Assembly (NCBI GenBank): GCA_016185365.1
Contig: JACPNP010000007.1
Span: 1 to 64,000, forward strand
Length of the DNA: 64,000 nucleotides
Direction: 5' to 3'
Source of the DNA: Terriglobales bacterium
GTDB taxonomy: Bacteria; Acidobacteriota; Terriglobia; Terriglobales; Acidobacteriaceae
A program made the position numbers and the translations under genes. Positions 1 through 7,965 of this stretch are shown in pieces (the stretch's first letter is position 1; every line of letters begins with the position of its first letter). The notes under the pieces are model-generated. The model searched no databases, was not told where the DNA came from, and saw nothing but the letters and a program-made list of their open reading frames with translations.

Positions 1-504
1 GAAGATTCCGAGCCGACGCTTAAGGCCATCCGCAGCGCGCCCTCCAACCGCGCGATGGTGCTGTATGCCATCGCCGACACCAAGGTTGCGATCCGCTTCT
101 CCCAATATGGGATCAATGTGGTCTTCCCATCTCCCATGGAGAAGCAATCCACCCTTAAGCTGGTGCGTAGCACGTACCTGCTGGCCTTGCATGAGTTCCG
201 CCGTTATGTGCGCGTGCCGGTCGCGATCGGCGTGGACATTGAGAATGAGAACCAGAGGTTGAACGCCCTCAGCCTGGAAGTAAGTTCCGGCGGGATGTCC
301 TTGCAAGCGCCGGAGCCGCCGGGCGATTCCGCAAAACCATTGAATGCCACATTCCGCCTGCCGGACGCGAATCCCATCACCATCAAGGCCACAGTGTGCT
401 GGCGGCGGCAAAAGGAAGGATCTTTCGGCATCCGGTTCGTGGCCAGTGATCCCAACCGGATCGTGGTACGGGACTGGATCGAGGATTTCCTCGCCATCCA
501 CTGA
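1..504 (+). CDS. PilZ-domain protein, C-terminal part (5' end outside window)
   Basis: The reading frame is open from base 1, so the gene starts upstream. An internal ATG at 55 is not needed as a start. The last 100 residues look like a PilZ domain: the RRYVR stretch near residue 60 of the ATG-initiated part fits the RxxxR c-di-GMP motif, followed by a conserved SxGG turn (SSGGM) and a beta-rich end with the WRR and FGIRF strands. The part before PilZ resembles a degenerate receiver-like domain (alpha/beta pattern), but this is weak. Likely role: cytoplasmic c-di-GMP effector. It ends 43 bases before the ABC genes; no clear operon signal. Confidence 0.75.
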   Translation, partial: EDSEPTLKAIRSAPSNRAMVLYAIADTKVAIRFSQYGINVVFPSPMEKQSTLKLVRSTYLLALHEFRRYVRVPVAIGVDIENENQRLNALSLEVSSGGMSLQAPEPPGDSAKPLNATFRLPDANPITIKATVCWRRQKEGSFGIRFVASDPNRIVVRDWIEDFLAIH

Positions 505-547
505 AACTAATCATCCCGTATTCCCGTAGACTCATACCAGCGCTCCC

Positions 548-1456
548 ATGCAGGCCATCGAATTACTCAAAGCCCGCAAGACCTACGACCAGTTCGTGGC
601 CGTGGACGACCTCTCATTCGCCATCGAATCGGGCACGATGTTCGGCCTGCTCGGGCCGAATGGCGCGGGCAAGACCAGCACCATCCGCATGATGATCGGC
701 ATCACCCTTCCGGATGCCGGTGAAGTACGCATGTTCGGCGAGCCGTTCCGGCGCGAGCTGCTCAGGCGCGTGGGATATCTCCCCGAAGAGCGCGGCTTAT
801 ACCCCAAAATGAAGGTGCTGGACCAGCTGGTGTTCATGGGAGAGATCCACGGATTAAGCGCCGCCGAGGCGAAGAAGCGGTCGCAAGCGTGGGGCGAGCG
901 GCTGGACATCGCGGACCATTATCAGAAGAAGACCCAGGAACTCTCCAAGGGCATGCAGCAGAAGATCCAGTTCATCGCCACGCTGTTGCATGACCCGGAG
1001 TTCATCATCATGGACGAACCGTTCTCGGGGTTGGATCCGGTGAATACCCGCCTGCTGGAGGACGTGCTCGTGGACCTGCGCAAGCAGGGCCATACCGTCC
1101 TGTTCTCCACCCACCGCATGGAGCAGGTGGAAAAGCTTTGCGATTCGATCTGTCTGGTGAACAAAGGCCGGTCCGTGGTGCAGGGCGAATTGCGCGAGAT
1201 CAAATCGCGCTACGGCCGTGACCGTGTGCTGCTCACGTTCCATGAATCGAATGATGGACACTTCCTGGACACGCACCCCCTGGTGGACCGCGTGAGCCGG
1301 TATGAGGGACACATCCAGGTGCAGTTGAAGGGCGGCTCAGATCCGCAAGTGCTCTTGCGTGACGCCGCGGCCCAGGGACAAGTATTGAAGTTCGAGTTGA
1401 TGGAGCCATCGCTCGAAGACATCTTCATCGACGTTGTGGGGAAGACCGATGCGTGA
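548..1456 (+). CDS. ABC transporter ATP-binding protein (NatA-like)
   Basis: This 302-residue protein is a complete ABC ATPase. Walker A is GPNGAGKTS at about residue 36, the signature is LSKGM near 140, Walker B is IIMDEPFSGLDP near 160, and an H-loop STHRM follows. The C-terminal 80 residues form the extra domain typical of NatA/CcmA-type exporter ATPases. The 3' end overlaps the start of the permease gene, so the two are translationally coupled and should form one ABC-2 type efflux complex at the inner membrane. The substrate cannot be told from sequence; sodium or drug export are the usual guesses for this family. Confidence 0.92.
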   Translation: MQAIELLKARKTYDQFVAVDDLSFAIESGTMFGLLGPNGAGKTSTIRMMIGITLPDAGEVRMFGEPFRRELLRRVGYLPEERGLYPKMKVLDQLVFMGEIHGLSAAEAKKRSQAWGERLDIADHYQKKTQELSKGMQQKIQFIATLLHDPEFIIMDEPFSGLDPVNTRLLEDVLVDLRKQGHTVLFSTHRMEQVEKLCDSICLVNKGRSVVQGELREIKSRYGRDRVLLTFHESNDGHFLDTHPLVDRVSRYEGHIQVQLKGGSDPQVLLRDAAAQGQVLKFELMEPSLEDIFIDVVGKTDA

Positions 1457-2774
1457 GCTGAACGTCCGACACATGTGGCTGGTGGCCAAGCGCGAGTATC
1501 TGGAGATCGTGCGCAATAAGTGGTTCCTCATCATGACGGTGCTGACGCCGGCGCTGGTGATCGCCTGGAGCGTGGTGCCCAGCATGCTGATGATGAAGAC
1601 CACGCGCACCCATCGCACGGTGACGGTGGTGGCGGAGGACAAGGCGTTGGGCCAGGCGCTGGTGGAGCGGATGAGCAAAGGCTCGACCACCAAGACGCCC
1701 ACCATGGATGCGACGAAATCCGCGGAGCAGCAGGACCGCGACGGCAGCATCATCCTGAGCTACACCGCCGTCCTCTCCACCGAGTTGACCGAGGAGAACC
1801 GCAAGGCGCTGCAAGGCCGGATCGACAGCGGATCGATCGACGGGTTCCTGTGGGTGGACCACGCCGCGCTCGACGCGGGCGAGATCAACTACACCGCCCG
1901 TTATACCAACGACATGATCGAGCTGCGCTCGCTGCAGGACATGGTGCGCGAGACCATCCGCCGGCATCGCGGCAGCGCCCTGGGTCTGAACGATACCCAG
2001 ACTTCCGAGGTCCTGCGCCCGTATGGGATCGACGCCGTGCGCTGGCAGAACGGCAAGGCCTCGAACGCTGATTTCCGCGTCCTGCTGTTCAGCGTGATCA
2101 TCCTGGGGATGACCATGTTCATGAGCGTGATGCTCTACGGCATCGGCGTGATGCGCGCCGTGCTGGAGGAAAAATCGAACAAGATCATGGAAGTGCTGAT
2201 GTCCACGCTCACGCCCACCGAGCTGATGGTGGGCAAGATCGTGGGCGTGGGCGCGGCGGGTCTGAGCCAGCTGGCGATCTGGATCGCGATGGGCTCGATC
2301 CTGGCGGTCCCGGGCGTGGTGGCGGCCAGCAGCGCGATCCACAACCTGGACCTCGGCGTCTCGGCCGCGGTCTACTTTGCCATCTTCTTCTTCCTCGGCT
2401 TCTTCCTCTACAGCACCATGTGCGCCGCGGTGGGCTCCATAGTCAGCACCGAACGCGAGGCGCAGCAGATCCAACAGTTCGTGATGATGCCGCTGATCGC
2501 TTCCTTCGCGGCCATCTTCCTGGCCATCCGCGCGCCGAATGATATGGCCATCACGGTGATGTCCATGATCCCGTTCTGCGCTCCGGTGGTGATGTACATG
2601 CGCATCGTGATCCAGACGCCGCCGTTCTGGCAGATCGCCCTCAGCATCGGCATCATGCTGGTGACCATCGCCGTGATGTTCTGGGTCGCGGGCCGCATCT
2701 ACCGCGTGGGCGTGCTCATGTACGGCAAGCGGGCCACGCTGCCGGAGATCATCAAGTGGATCAAGTACGCGTGA
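1449..2774 (+). CDS. ABC-2 type permease (NatB-like)
   Basis: About 441 residues with one membrane segment near residues 20-45, a large extracytoplasmic loop of about 170 residues, then a bundle of five or six membrane segments from about residue 215. This is the NatB/YhaP ABC-2 permease layout. I chose the ATG at 1449, which overlaps the ATPase stop by 8 bases; a TTG at 1434 would add five residues and is less likely. The motif EEKSNKIMEVLMST after the second membrane helix is characteristic of the family. It forms the membrane part of the exporter with the preceding ATPase. Confidence 0.9.
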   Translation: MRELNVRHMWLVAKREYLEIVRNKWFLIMTVLTPALVIAWSVVPSMLMMKTTRTHRTVTVVAEDKALGQALVERMSKGSTTKTPTMDATKSAEQQDRDGSIILSYTAVLSTELTEENRKALQGRIDSGSIDGFLWVDHAALDAGEINYTARYTNDMIELRSLQDMVRETIRRHRGSALGLNDTQTSEVLRPYGIDAVRWQNGKASNADFRVLLFSVIILGMTMFMSVMLYGIGVMRAVLEEKSNKIMEVLMSTLTPTELMVGKIVGVGAAGLSQLAIWIAMGSILAVPGVVAASSAIHNLDLGVSAAVYFAIFFFLGFFLYSTMCAAVGSIVSTEREAQQIQQFVMMPLIASFAAIFLAIRAPNDMAITVMSMIPFCAPVVMYMRIVIQTPPFWQIALSIGIMLVTIAVMFWVAGRIYRVGVLMYGKRATLPEIIKWIKYA

Positions 2775-2821
2775 TCCTCGGCCGGCTTGAATCCGGACGG
2801 GACCACAGGTAAGCTCTGACC

Positions 2822-3046
2822 ATGGATTACCGCGAACGCATCACGATCGAGCCGGGAAAGCGCGGGGGGAAGCCCTGCATCCGGGGGATGCGGATCACTG
2901 TCTATGACGTGCTTGAATATCTCGCATCGGACATGTCGGTGGAGCACATCCTCCGTGATTTTCCCGAGCTTACGGAAGATGACATTAAAGCCTGTCTTGC
3001 GTTCGCGGCGGACCGCGAGCGCCGCCTGCTCAGCGAACCTGCGTGA
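2822..3046 (+). CDS. DUF433 family antitoxin
   Basis: This 74-residue protein has the DUF433 signature: an I..EPGKRGGKPCIRG type start, then TVYDVLEYLASDMS and a helix with DFPELTEDDIKACLAF. DUF433 proteins are small winged-helix antitoxins normally paired with a DUF5615 PIN-like toxin, and that partner follows here with a GTGA overlap (its GTG start overlaps this stop). It is expected to bind the toxin and repress its own promoter. The pair is complete. Confidence 0.85.
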   Translation: MDYRERITIEPGKRGGKPCIRGMRITVYDVLEYLASDMSVEHILRDFPELTEDDIKACLAFAADRERRLLSEPA

Positions 3047-3387
3047 AGCTGTTATTCGACCAGAATCTGTCCTTCCGCCTCGCGTCGGAGCTCGCCGACT
3101 TGTTCCCGGACTCCCGTCATGTCATGGGACTGGGGCTGGATCACGCGGATGATCAAGCCCTATGGCGTTTCGCCAAGGAAAACGGATTCACGCTCATCAG
3201 CAAGGACTCGGACTTTCACCAGCGTAGTTTTGTGTACGGGCAGCCGTCGAAATTCATCCGGGTGCGGGCGGGCAATTGCTCGACTGAACAGGTCGCCGCT
3301 CTCTTGCGCGGACAAGTCTCTCTCATCCTGGAGTTTGCGAACGATCCCGAGCTTGCCTTTTTGATCTTGCCGCGCGAGCGCCGCTAG
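3043..3387 (+). CDS. DUF5615 PIN-like toxin
   Basis: 114 residues starting at GTG 3043, overlapping the antitoxin stop by four bases. The N-terminus KLLFDQNLS contains the first acidic residue of the PIN-like (Mut7-C type) fold. The second acidic block is ISKDSDF near residue 60. DUF5615 proteins are predicted metal-dependent ribonucleases. Together with the preceding DUF433 protein this is a type II toxin-antitoxin module. A short GC hairpin (GGACG, CTTC, CGTCC) follows at about 3400 between this gene and the convergent fabF. Confidence 0.83.
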   Translation: MKLLFDQNLSFRLASELADLFPDSRHVMGLGLDHADDQALWRFAKENGFTLISKDSDFHQRSFVYGQPSKFIRVRAGNCSTEQVAALLRGQVSLILEFANDPELAFLILPRERR

Positions 3388-3451
3388 AAACACAGGGCAC
3401 GGACGCTTCCGTCCGCGCTGGTTGCCGGGGACCCTGACCAAATAGATTTGA

Positions 3452-4699
3452 TCACTCTTCCCACCTCTTGAAGATCAGCGAGCCATTCGTCCCGCCGAAG
3501 CCGAAGCTGTTCGAAAGCGCGTAGGTGAGCGGCGCCTTACGGGCCACGTTAGGAACGTAATCCAGGTCGCACTCCGGGTCCTGGTTCTCCAGGTTGGTGG
3601 TGGGCGGAATGATCTGGTCCTGCAGCGCCAGCAGGGTGATGCCGGCTTCGAGCCCGCCCGCGCCGCCGAGCAAATGCCCGGTCATGGACTTGGTGGAACT
3701 CACAGCCAGCTTTTTCGAGGTGGCATGCTCGCCGAAGGCGCGTTTGATGGCGATGGATTCCAGCTTGTCGCCGAGCGGCGTCGAGGTGCCGTGCGCGTTC
3801 ACGTAGCCGATGTCTTCCGGCTTGAGCTTGGCGTCACGCAGCGCGGCCATCATCACGCGGTATCCGCCTTCGCCTTCCGGCGCGGGCTGGGTGATGTGGT
3901 TGGCATCACCGCTCATGCCGTAGCCGACGACTTCCGCGAGGACCGCCGCCCCGCGGCGTTTCGCGTACTCCAGCTCTTCCAGGATAAGGATGCCGGCGCC
4001 TTCGCCGATAATGAACCCGTCGCGGTCCCGGTCCCACGGACGGCTGGCTTTTTCCGGCGCATCATTGCGGGTGGAGAGCGCGCGCATGGCGGCGAACCCG
4101 CCCACGCCCATCGGTGTGATGGCCGCCTCCGTGCCGCCGCAGATCATCACATCGGCATCGTCGCGCTGGATGATCTTGAAGGCATCGCCCACGGCGTGCG
4201 CGCCGGAGGTGCAAGCCGTGCAGGTGGCTTCGTTCGGACCTTTGGCGTTATAGCGGATGCTGACGTGGCCGGCCGCCAGGTTCACGATGGCCGCGGGGAT
4301 GAAGAACGGGGAGATCTTGCGCGGGCCGCCCTCGAGCAGGTTGGAGTGTTCGCGCTCGATGATGTCAAACCCGCCGATGCCGCTGCCGATGTGCACGCCC
4401 ACGCGGGGCGCGATGTCATCGCTCACTTGAAGTTTGCTTTGCTCCATGGCCTCGGCGGCGGCGGCCATGGCCAGATGGATGAAGCGGCCCATCTTGCGGG
4501 CCTCTTTCTTCTCCACGAAGTTCAGAGGGTCGAAACCCTTGACCTCGGCGGCGAAGGTGCAGGCGAAGGCGCCGGCGTCAAAGTGGGTGATGGGCGCCAT
4601 GCCGCTCTTGCCCGCAAGCAGGTTCTTCCACACCTCCGGCGCGGTGTTGCCAACGCCGCAGATGAGGCCCATCCCAGTGACTACGACCCGGCGATTCAA
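3452..4699 (-). CDS. fabF: 3-oxoacyl-[acyl-carrier-protein] synthase II
   Basis: 415 residues, the normal FabF length, with both thiolase-fold halves. The catalytic cysteine is in ATCTACTSGAHAVG. The two histidines are in NAHGTSTPLGD and SMTGHLLGGAGG, the latter preceded by the conserved STK lysine. The C-terminal NSFGFGGTN motif is intact. It elongates acyl-ACP in fatty acid synthesis in the cytoplasm. It lies three bases downstream of an acyl carrier protein gene and is clearly in one operon with the two ACP genes; fabD and fabG are not in the window. Confidence 0.97.
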   Translation of the reverse strand: MNRRVVVTGMGLICGVGNTAPEVWKNLLAGKSGMAPITHFDAGAFACTFAAEVKGFDPLNFVEKKEARKMGRFIHLAMAAAAEAMEQSKLQVSDDIAPRVGVHIGSGIGGFDIIEREHSNLLEGGPRKISPFFIPAAIVNLAAGHVSIRYNAKGPNEATCTACTSGAHAVGDAFKIIQRDDADVMICGGTEAAITPMGVGGFAAMRALSTRNDAPEKASRPWDRDRDGFIIGEGAGILILEELEYAKRRGAAVLAEVVGYGMSGDANHITQPAPEGEGGYRVMMAALRDAKLKPEDIGYVNAHGTSTPLGDKLESIAIKRAFGEHATSKKLAVSSTKSMTGHLLGGAGGLEAGITLLALQDQIIPPTTNLENQDPECDLDYVPNVARKAPLTYALSNSFGFGGTNGSLIFKRWEE

Positions 4700-4702
4700 A
4701 CG

Positions 4703-4945
4703 TTACTTCCCTTTCGAATGCTTCTCGATGTATTCCACGGCGTCTTTCACGGTGCGGATCTTCTCGGCGTCCTCATCGGGGATCTCGATGTCAAACGCCT
4801 CTTCGAAGGCCATGACCAGTTCCACGGTGTCCAGCGAGTCCGCGCCCAGGTCGTCCACGAAAGAGGCGCTGGAGGTCACTTCCCCCTCGTCCACGCCCAG
4901 TTGCTCCACAATGATCTGTTTGACTTTCTCTTCCACTGCGGCCAT
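4703..4945 (-). CDS. acpP: Acyl carrier protein (second of two)
   Basis: 80 residues with the phosphopantetheine attachment site [14 protein letters not shown], the serine being the modified residue. The family length is 75-85. It lies directly upstream of fabF (three-base gap) and 67 bases downstream of a second acyl carrier protein that is closely similar over its whole length. Spacing to fabF makes this the more likely fatty-acid carrier partner. Confidence 0.95.
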   Translation of the reverse strand: MAAVEEKVKQIIVEQLGVDEGEVTSSASFVDDLGADSLDTVELVMAFEEAFDIEIPDEDAEKIRTVKDAVEYIEKHSKGK

Positions 4946-5012
4946 GTTGTGCCTTTCTGTAATGAGATGGGAGACGGCCGGGAAAGGATTCCGCTCCGGC
5001 CGGGAAGTGCGG

Positions 5013-5261
5013 CTACTGCTGCACCGTCTTGGAGTTCTTTTCGATGTAATCCACCGCGTCCTGCACGGTCTTGATGGTCTCAGCCTGCTCGTCGGGGATC
5101 TCGAGGCCGAAGTCTTCTTCGAACTTCATGATCAGTTCCACGCGGTCCAGCGAGTCCGCGCCCAGGTCGTCCACGAAGGACGCCGCCGGCGTGATCTCCG
5201 TCTCTTCCACGCCCAGCTGGTCTTTGATGATCTGCTTTACTTTGTCCATGGTGGTGGACAT
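5013..5261 (-). CDS. acpP: Acyl carrier protein (first of two)
   Basis: 82 residues, with the phosphopantetheine site [14 protein letters not shown]. It matches the neighbouring acyl carrier protein along its length but differs in charge (EETEITP against DEGEVTS) and has a longer tail ending TVQQ. Tandem ACP genes in front of fabF suggest a gene duplication; whether the two are specialised, for example one for lipid A or hydroxy fatty acids, cannot be told. Confidence 0.93.
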   Translation of the reverse strand: MSTTMDKVKQIIKDQLGVEETEITPAASFVDDLGADSLDRVELIMKFEEDFGLEIPDEQAETIKTVQDAVDYIEKNSKTVQQ

Positions 5262-5432
5262 AAGGGATGACTCCTTGCTTCCAGGTATGGCCGGCGGCCC
5301 GCAGGCGTCCGGCGGCGTTGCTTAGTCTAAAAACAGCAAAGTGCCGGTGTAAAGCATATTCCGGCACCCTAAGGCCAACCTCTTATCGTAAATGCTGGCT
5401 GGGCGGGGGTCAAACCGACTTGGTCCTGGTGG

Positions 5433-7634
5433 TTACCGCTCGCCACCCACGCGGAAGCGCAGTCCAGCGCGGAAATTCGCCTTCAGGCCTGGATAGCCCA
5501 CCACCTCTTCATACTTCTTGTTGAACAGGTTTTCGACATTGGCGTAGGCCGTCACCCAGCGGGTCACGGCGTACCAGCCACCCAGCTCCCAGCGCGCGTA
5601 GCCGGCGGCGTGGGTGATGGGCGTGGGCGCGGTGTTGAAGTCCGAATCCGGACGCTGCCCGATGAACGATCCGCCCAGGTTCGCACCCCAGCGCTTGCCG
5701 ATGTAATTCACCAGCAGATTGGCCGCGTGCTTGGGACGCCGCAACAGCGGCTTGCCCGCCACCAGCAGCGGATCGGTGGCCAGCGGCGCGTCCAGGATCT
5801 GCGTGGCGGTGTAGACATAGGACGCATCGAGCGAGACGTGCCGCACCGGCTGCATATGGAACTCAAGCTCCGCGCCGTGCGCCAGCGCCTTGTTCAGGTT
5901 CACGTATTGTGACGTGAAGGTGATGGGGTCGAAGCTGAATGCGATCTGGTCCGTGAACTGATTGTGGTAATACGTCCCGGAGAGCGATGCGCCGGCGCCG
6001 AAGTTCTGGATGAATCCCGTCTCGATGGAGCGGTTCGATTCCGCCCGCAGGTTTGGATTCGGCAGCGTGACCGGACCGAACGCGCCCACCGCGCCGAACG
6101 ACTCCTCCAAGCGCGGCTCCTTGATGCCTTCGCCGTACGCGAAGCGCAGCCGCGTCCCGGTCAGGAAGCGCTTGCCGCGCCACGCCAAAACCGTGGCGGA
6201 GACGCGCGGCACGGCCTTGTCGCCGAAGCTCTCGTTGTGCACGTAACGCACCCCGCCGGTGAGCGAGACCCTCCGGAAGGTGAACACGGCTTCGTCGAAC
6301 AGCTCGTGATTGCGGCGCAACCCGTGGCTATTGATGATGAACCCGGAGAAATCCTGGTTCACGAACCCGTTCTCATTCTCGAAGCTGTAGCCCACCACAT
6401 TGCGGAACCAGTTGCGCGGCGTGAATTCGCCGGTGTAATCGAAACCCGCGCGGTTGAAGGAGAACAGGTCGGTGAAACCGCAATCGAGGAAGGCGGGGAA
6501 GGCGCAGCCACGGTCGGCGATCTGGTCGCTGTTGAGGCGCTTGTGGTCGTAGTCGCTTCCGGTGAAGCGGTGGCGCCAGCGACCCTTGTTGACGGTCAGC
6601 TCCAGGCTGCCGAGCAGGTTGTTCTGCCGGGCGTATTGGTCGGCGTCCGGAGGCAGCACCGGCACGCCGTTGAACTGCCAGAACGATTGCACACCGCTGC
6701 GGTTGTTCGAGTGCCGCACGCGCAGGCGCAGACCGATGCCGTCGGCGACGACGAAGCCGATGTTGCCGCCTTGCGAAGAGTTCGCATAGCCGTCATTGAT
6801 ACCCTGGCCCTCGCTGTTCGACTGGTCGGCGAAGAGGTTGTAGTCAAGCCGCTTATACGCGCCGGCCAGGCTGGCGTAGCCGCGCGCCGTGGCGAACGTG
6901 CCGCCTTCCGCGCCGAAGCGGAACTCGGGCGTGAGCGTGGTCCCCCGCCGGCTGAAGAGTTGCACCACGCTGGTCATCGCGTCCGACCCGTAGAGCGCGC
7001 TCTGCGCGCCGCGCACGAACTCGATACGGTCGAGTTCCCACGTGGGCACCACGCCGAAGTCGAAGGTGCCGCCCGCATCGTTCACGTCCACGCCATCCAC
7101 CAGGACTTTGTTGTAACGGGACTCGCCGCCGCGGACGAACAGTGACGTGAGTCCGCCGCGACGCCCGGCCGCATTCACCACCGTGGCCGGCAGATAGCGC
7201 AGGGCTTCGCTCACCGCCACCGGTTGCAGCAACTCGAGCACCGGTTGCGACATCACCGCGGCCGGGACGCCGGAGTCCGCGGGCGTGATCTCCGTCTGCG
7301 CGGCGGTCACGTTCACCGTCTCCGACTGGGTGGCGATCTTCAGCTCGACGGTCTCCGTGGCGGCGCTTGTTTTGAGTGCAAGCTGCGCTTCAGCGAAGCC
7401 GGGCGCCAACACACGCACCAAGTCAGCGGATCCCGACCTAGGGAATGTTGCGACGCCTTCCGCATTGGTGTACTTCACCGCGCGGACGGTGCTGCCTTGC
7501 AGAAGCACCACGCGGGCGTTGGCGACCGCAGCTTTTTGCGGATCCACGACCTTGATGGTCAGCGGCTCCGCCGCAAAGGCGGAGGTCAGGAGTGTGATGA
7601 GAAAAAGCGAGACGGAAATGAAGAGACGGCGCAT
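5433..7634 (-). CDS. btuB: TonB-dependent outer-membrane receptor, BtuB-like (probable cobalamin receptor)
   Basis: 733 residues. A signal peptide (LFISVSLFLITLLTSAFA) is followed by a carboxypeptidase-regulatory-like beta-sandwich (about 25-105), a plug domain (about 120-230, with SLFVRGGES and VDGVDV) and a 22-strand barrel. The protein ends FRVGGER instead of the common terminal aromatic residue, while ENLFNKKYEE near the end is typical. Function in vitamin B12 uptake is inferred from the cobalamin riboswitch directly upstream in the same direction; sequence alone supports only a small-ligand TonB receptor. A strong AAGGAGG ribosome site sits at 7641-7647. No btuCDF genes are adjacent. Confidence 0.88.
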   Translation of the reverse strand: MRRLFISVSLFLITLLTSAFAAEPLTIKVVDPQKAAVANARVVLLQGSTVRAVKYTNAEGVATFPRSGSADLVRVLAPGFAEAQLALKTSAATETVELKIATQSETVNVTAAQTEITPADSGVPAAVMSQPVLELLQPVAVSEALRYLPATVVNAAGRRGGLTSLFVRGGESRYNKVLVDGVDVNDAGGTFDFGVVPTWELDRIEFVRGAQSALYGSDAMTSVVQLFSRRGTTLTPEFRFGAEGGTFATARGYASLAGAYKRLDYNLFADQSNSEGQGINDGYANSSQGGNIGFVVADGIGLRLRVRHSNNRSGVQSFWQFNGVPVLPPDADQYARQNNLLGSLELTVNKGRWRHRFTGSDYDHKRLNSDQIADRGCAFPAFLDCGFTDLFSFNRAGFDYTGEFTPRNWFRNVVGYSFENENGFVNQDFSGFIINSHGLRRNHELFDEAVFTFRRVSLTGGVRYVHNESFGDKAVPRVSATVLAWRGKRFLTGTRLRFAYGEGIKEPRLEESFGAVGAFGPVTLPNPNLRAESNRSIETGFIQNFGAGASLSGTYYHNQFTDQIAFSFDPITFTSQYVNLNKALAHGAELEFHMQPVRHVSLDASYVYTATQILDAPLATDPLLVAGKPLLRRPKHAANLLVNYIGKRWGANLGGSFIGQRPDSDFNTAPTPITHAAGYARWELGGWYAVTRWVTAYANVENLFNKKYEEVVGYPGLKANFRAGLRFRVGGER

Positions 7635-7675
7635 GGCAATCCTCCTTGCACGCGAGAAAGGGTTGCTGAACTACG

Positions 7676-7835
7676 ATCGGCGCCGGTCTCCTGGCTTCGC
7701 AGGCTCTCTCCCCGGGGGCCTTCCCATGCCGAAGCACAGTGGCCGTCCGGAGTGAAGCTCATGCCTGCTTACAGTTGCGCGGCAGCGCGGGATTCTCACC
7801 CGGCTTCCCGAACACGCTGATCGGATCAGGTTGTG
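7676..7835 (-). promoter_or_regulatory. Cobalamin riboswitch
   Basis: Read on the minus strand, the leader contains the B12-box AGCCAGGAGACCGGCG (7696 to 7681) and the conserved core GGGTGAGAATCCCGCGCTG followed by GCAACTGTA (about 7795 to 7770). These are the diagnostic parts of the adenosylcobalamin element. It lies between the promoter at 7841-7869 and the receptor start at 7634, with about 40 bases to the ribosome site, so B12 should turn the receptor off. The 5' and 3' limits are approximate. Confidence 0.9.
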
Positions 7836-7840
7836 GATCG

Positions 7841-7869
7841 AGCCTAGAGGATTGGGATGGCGGTGTCAA
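7841..7869 (-). promoter_or_regulatory. Sigma70-type promoter of the riboswitch transcript
   Basis: On the minus strand, a perfect -35 TTGACA (7869-7864) is followed after 17 bases by TAGGCT (7846-7841), a three-of-six match to the -10 consensus. The expected start, about 7834, coincides with the 5' edge of the cobalamin element. Confidence 0.6.
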
Positions 7870-7896
7870 CCCGGAGTTACAGCTATTACTTTGCCG

Positions 7897-7924
7897 TTGC
7901 GCCGGATTCCTTGACAGCTATACT
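7897..7924 (+). promoter_or_regulatory. Possible promoter of the DUF418 gene
   Basis: A good -10 TATACT (7919-7924) lies 42 bases before the ATG at 7966, with a weak -35 TTGCGC (7897-7902) 16 bases upstream. It is divergent from the riboswitch promoter. Confidence 0.35.
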
Positions 7925-7965
7925 TGCTCTGTTTTCCCAAGCCCAATATCCTCCCGGAGCAGCGC

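Noticed and set aside
3674-5270. Long plus-strand frames opposite fabF and the ACP genes
   Set aside because: Shadows of clear fabF and acyl carrier protein genes; no start site or motif support.
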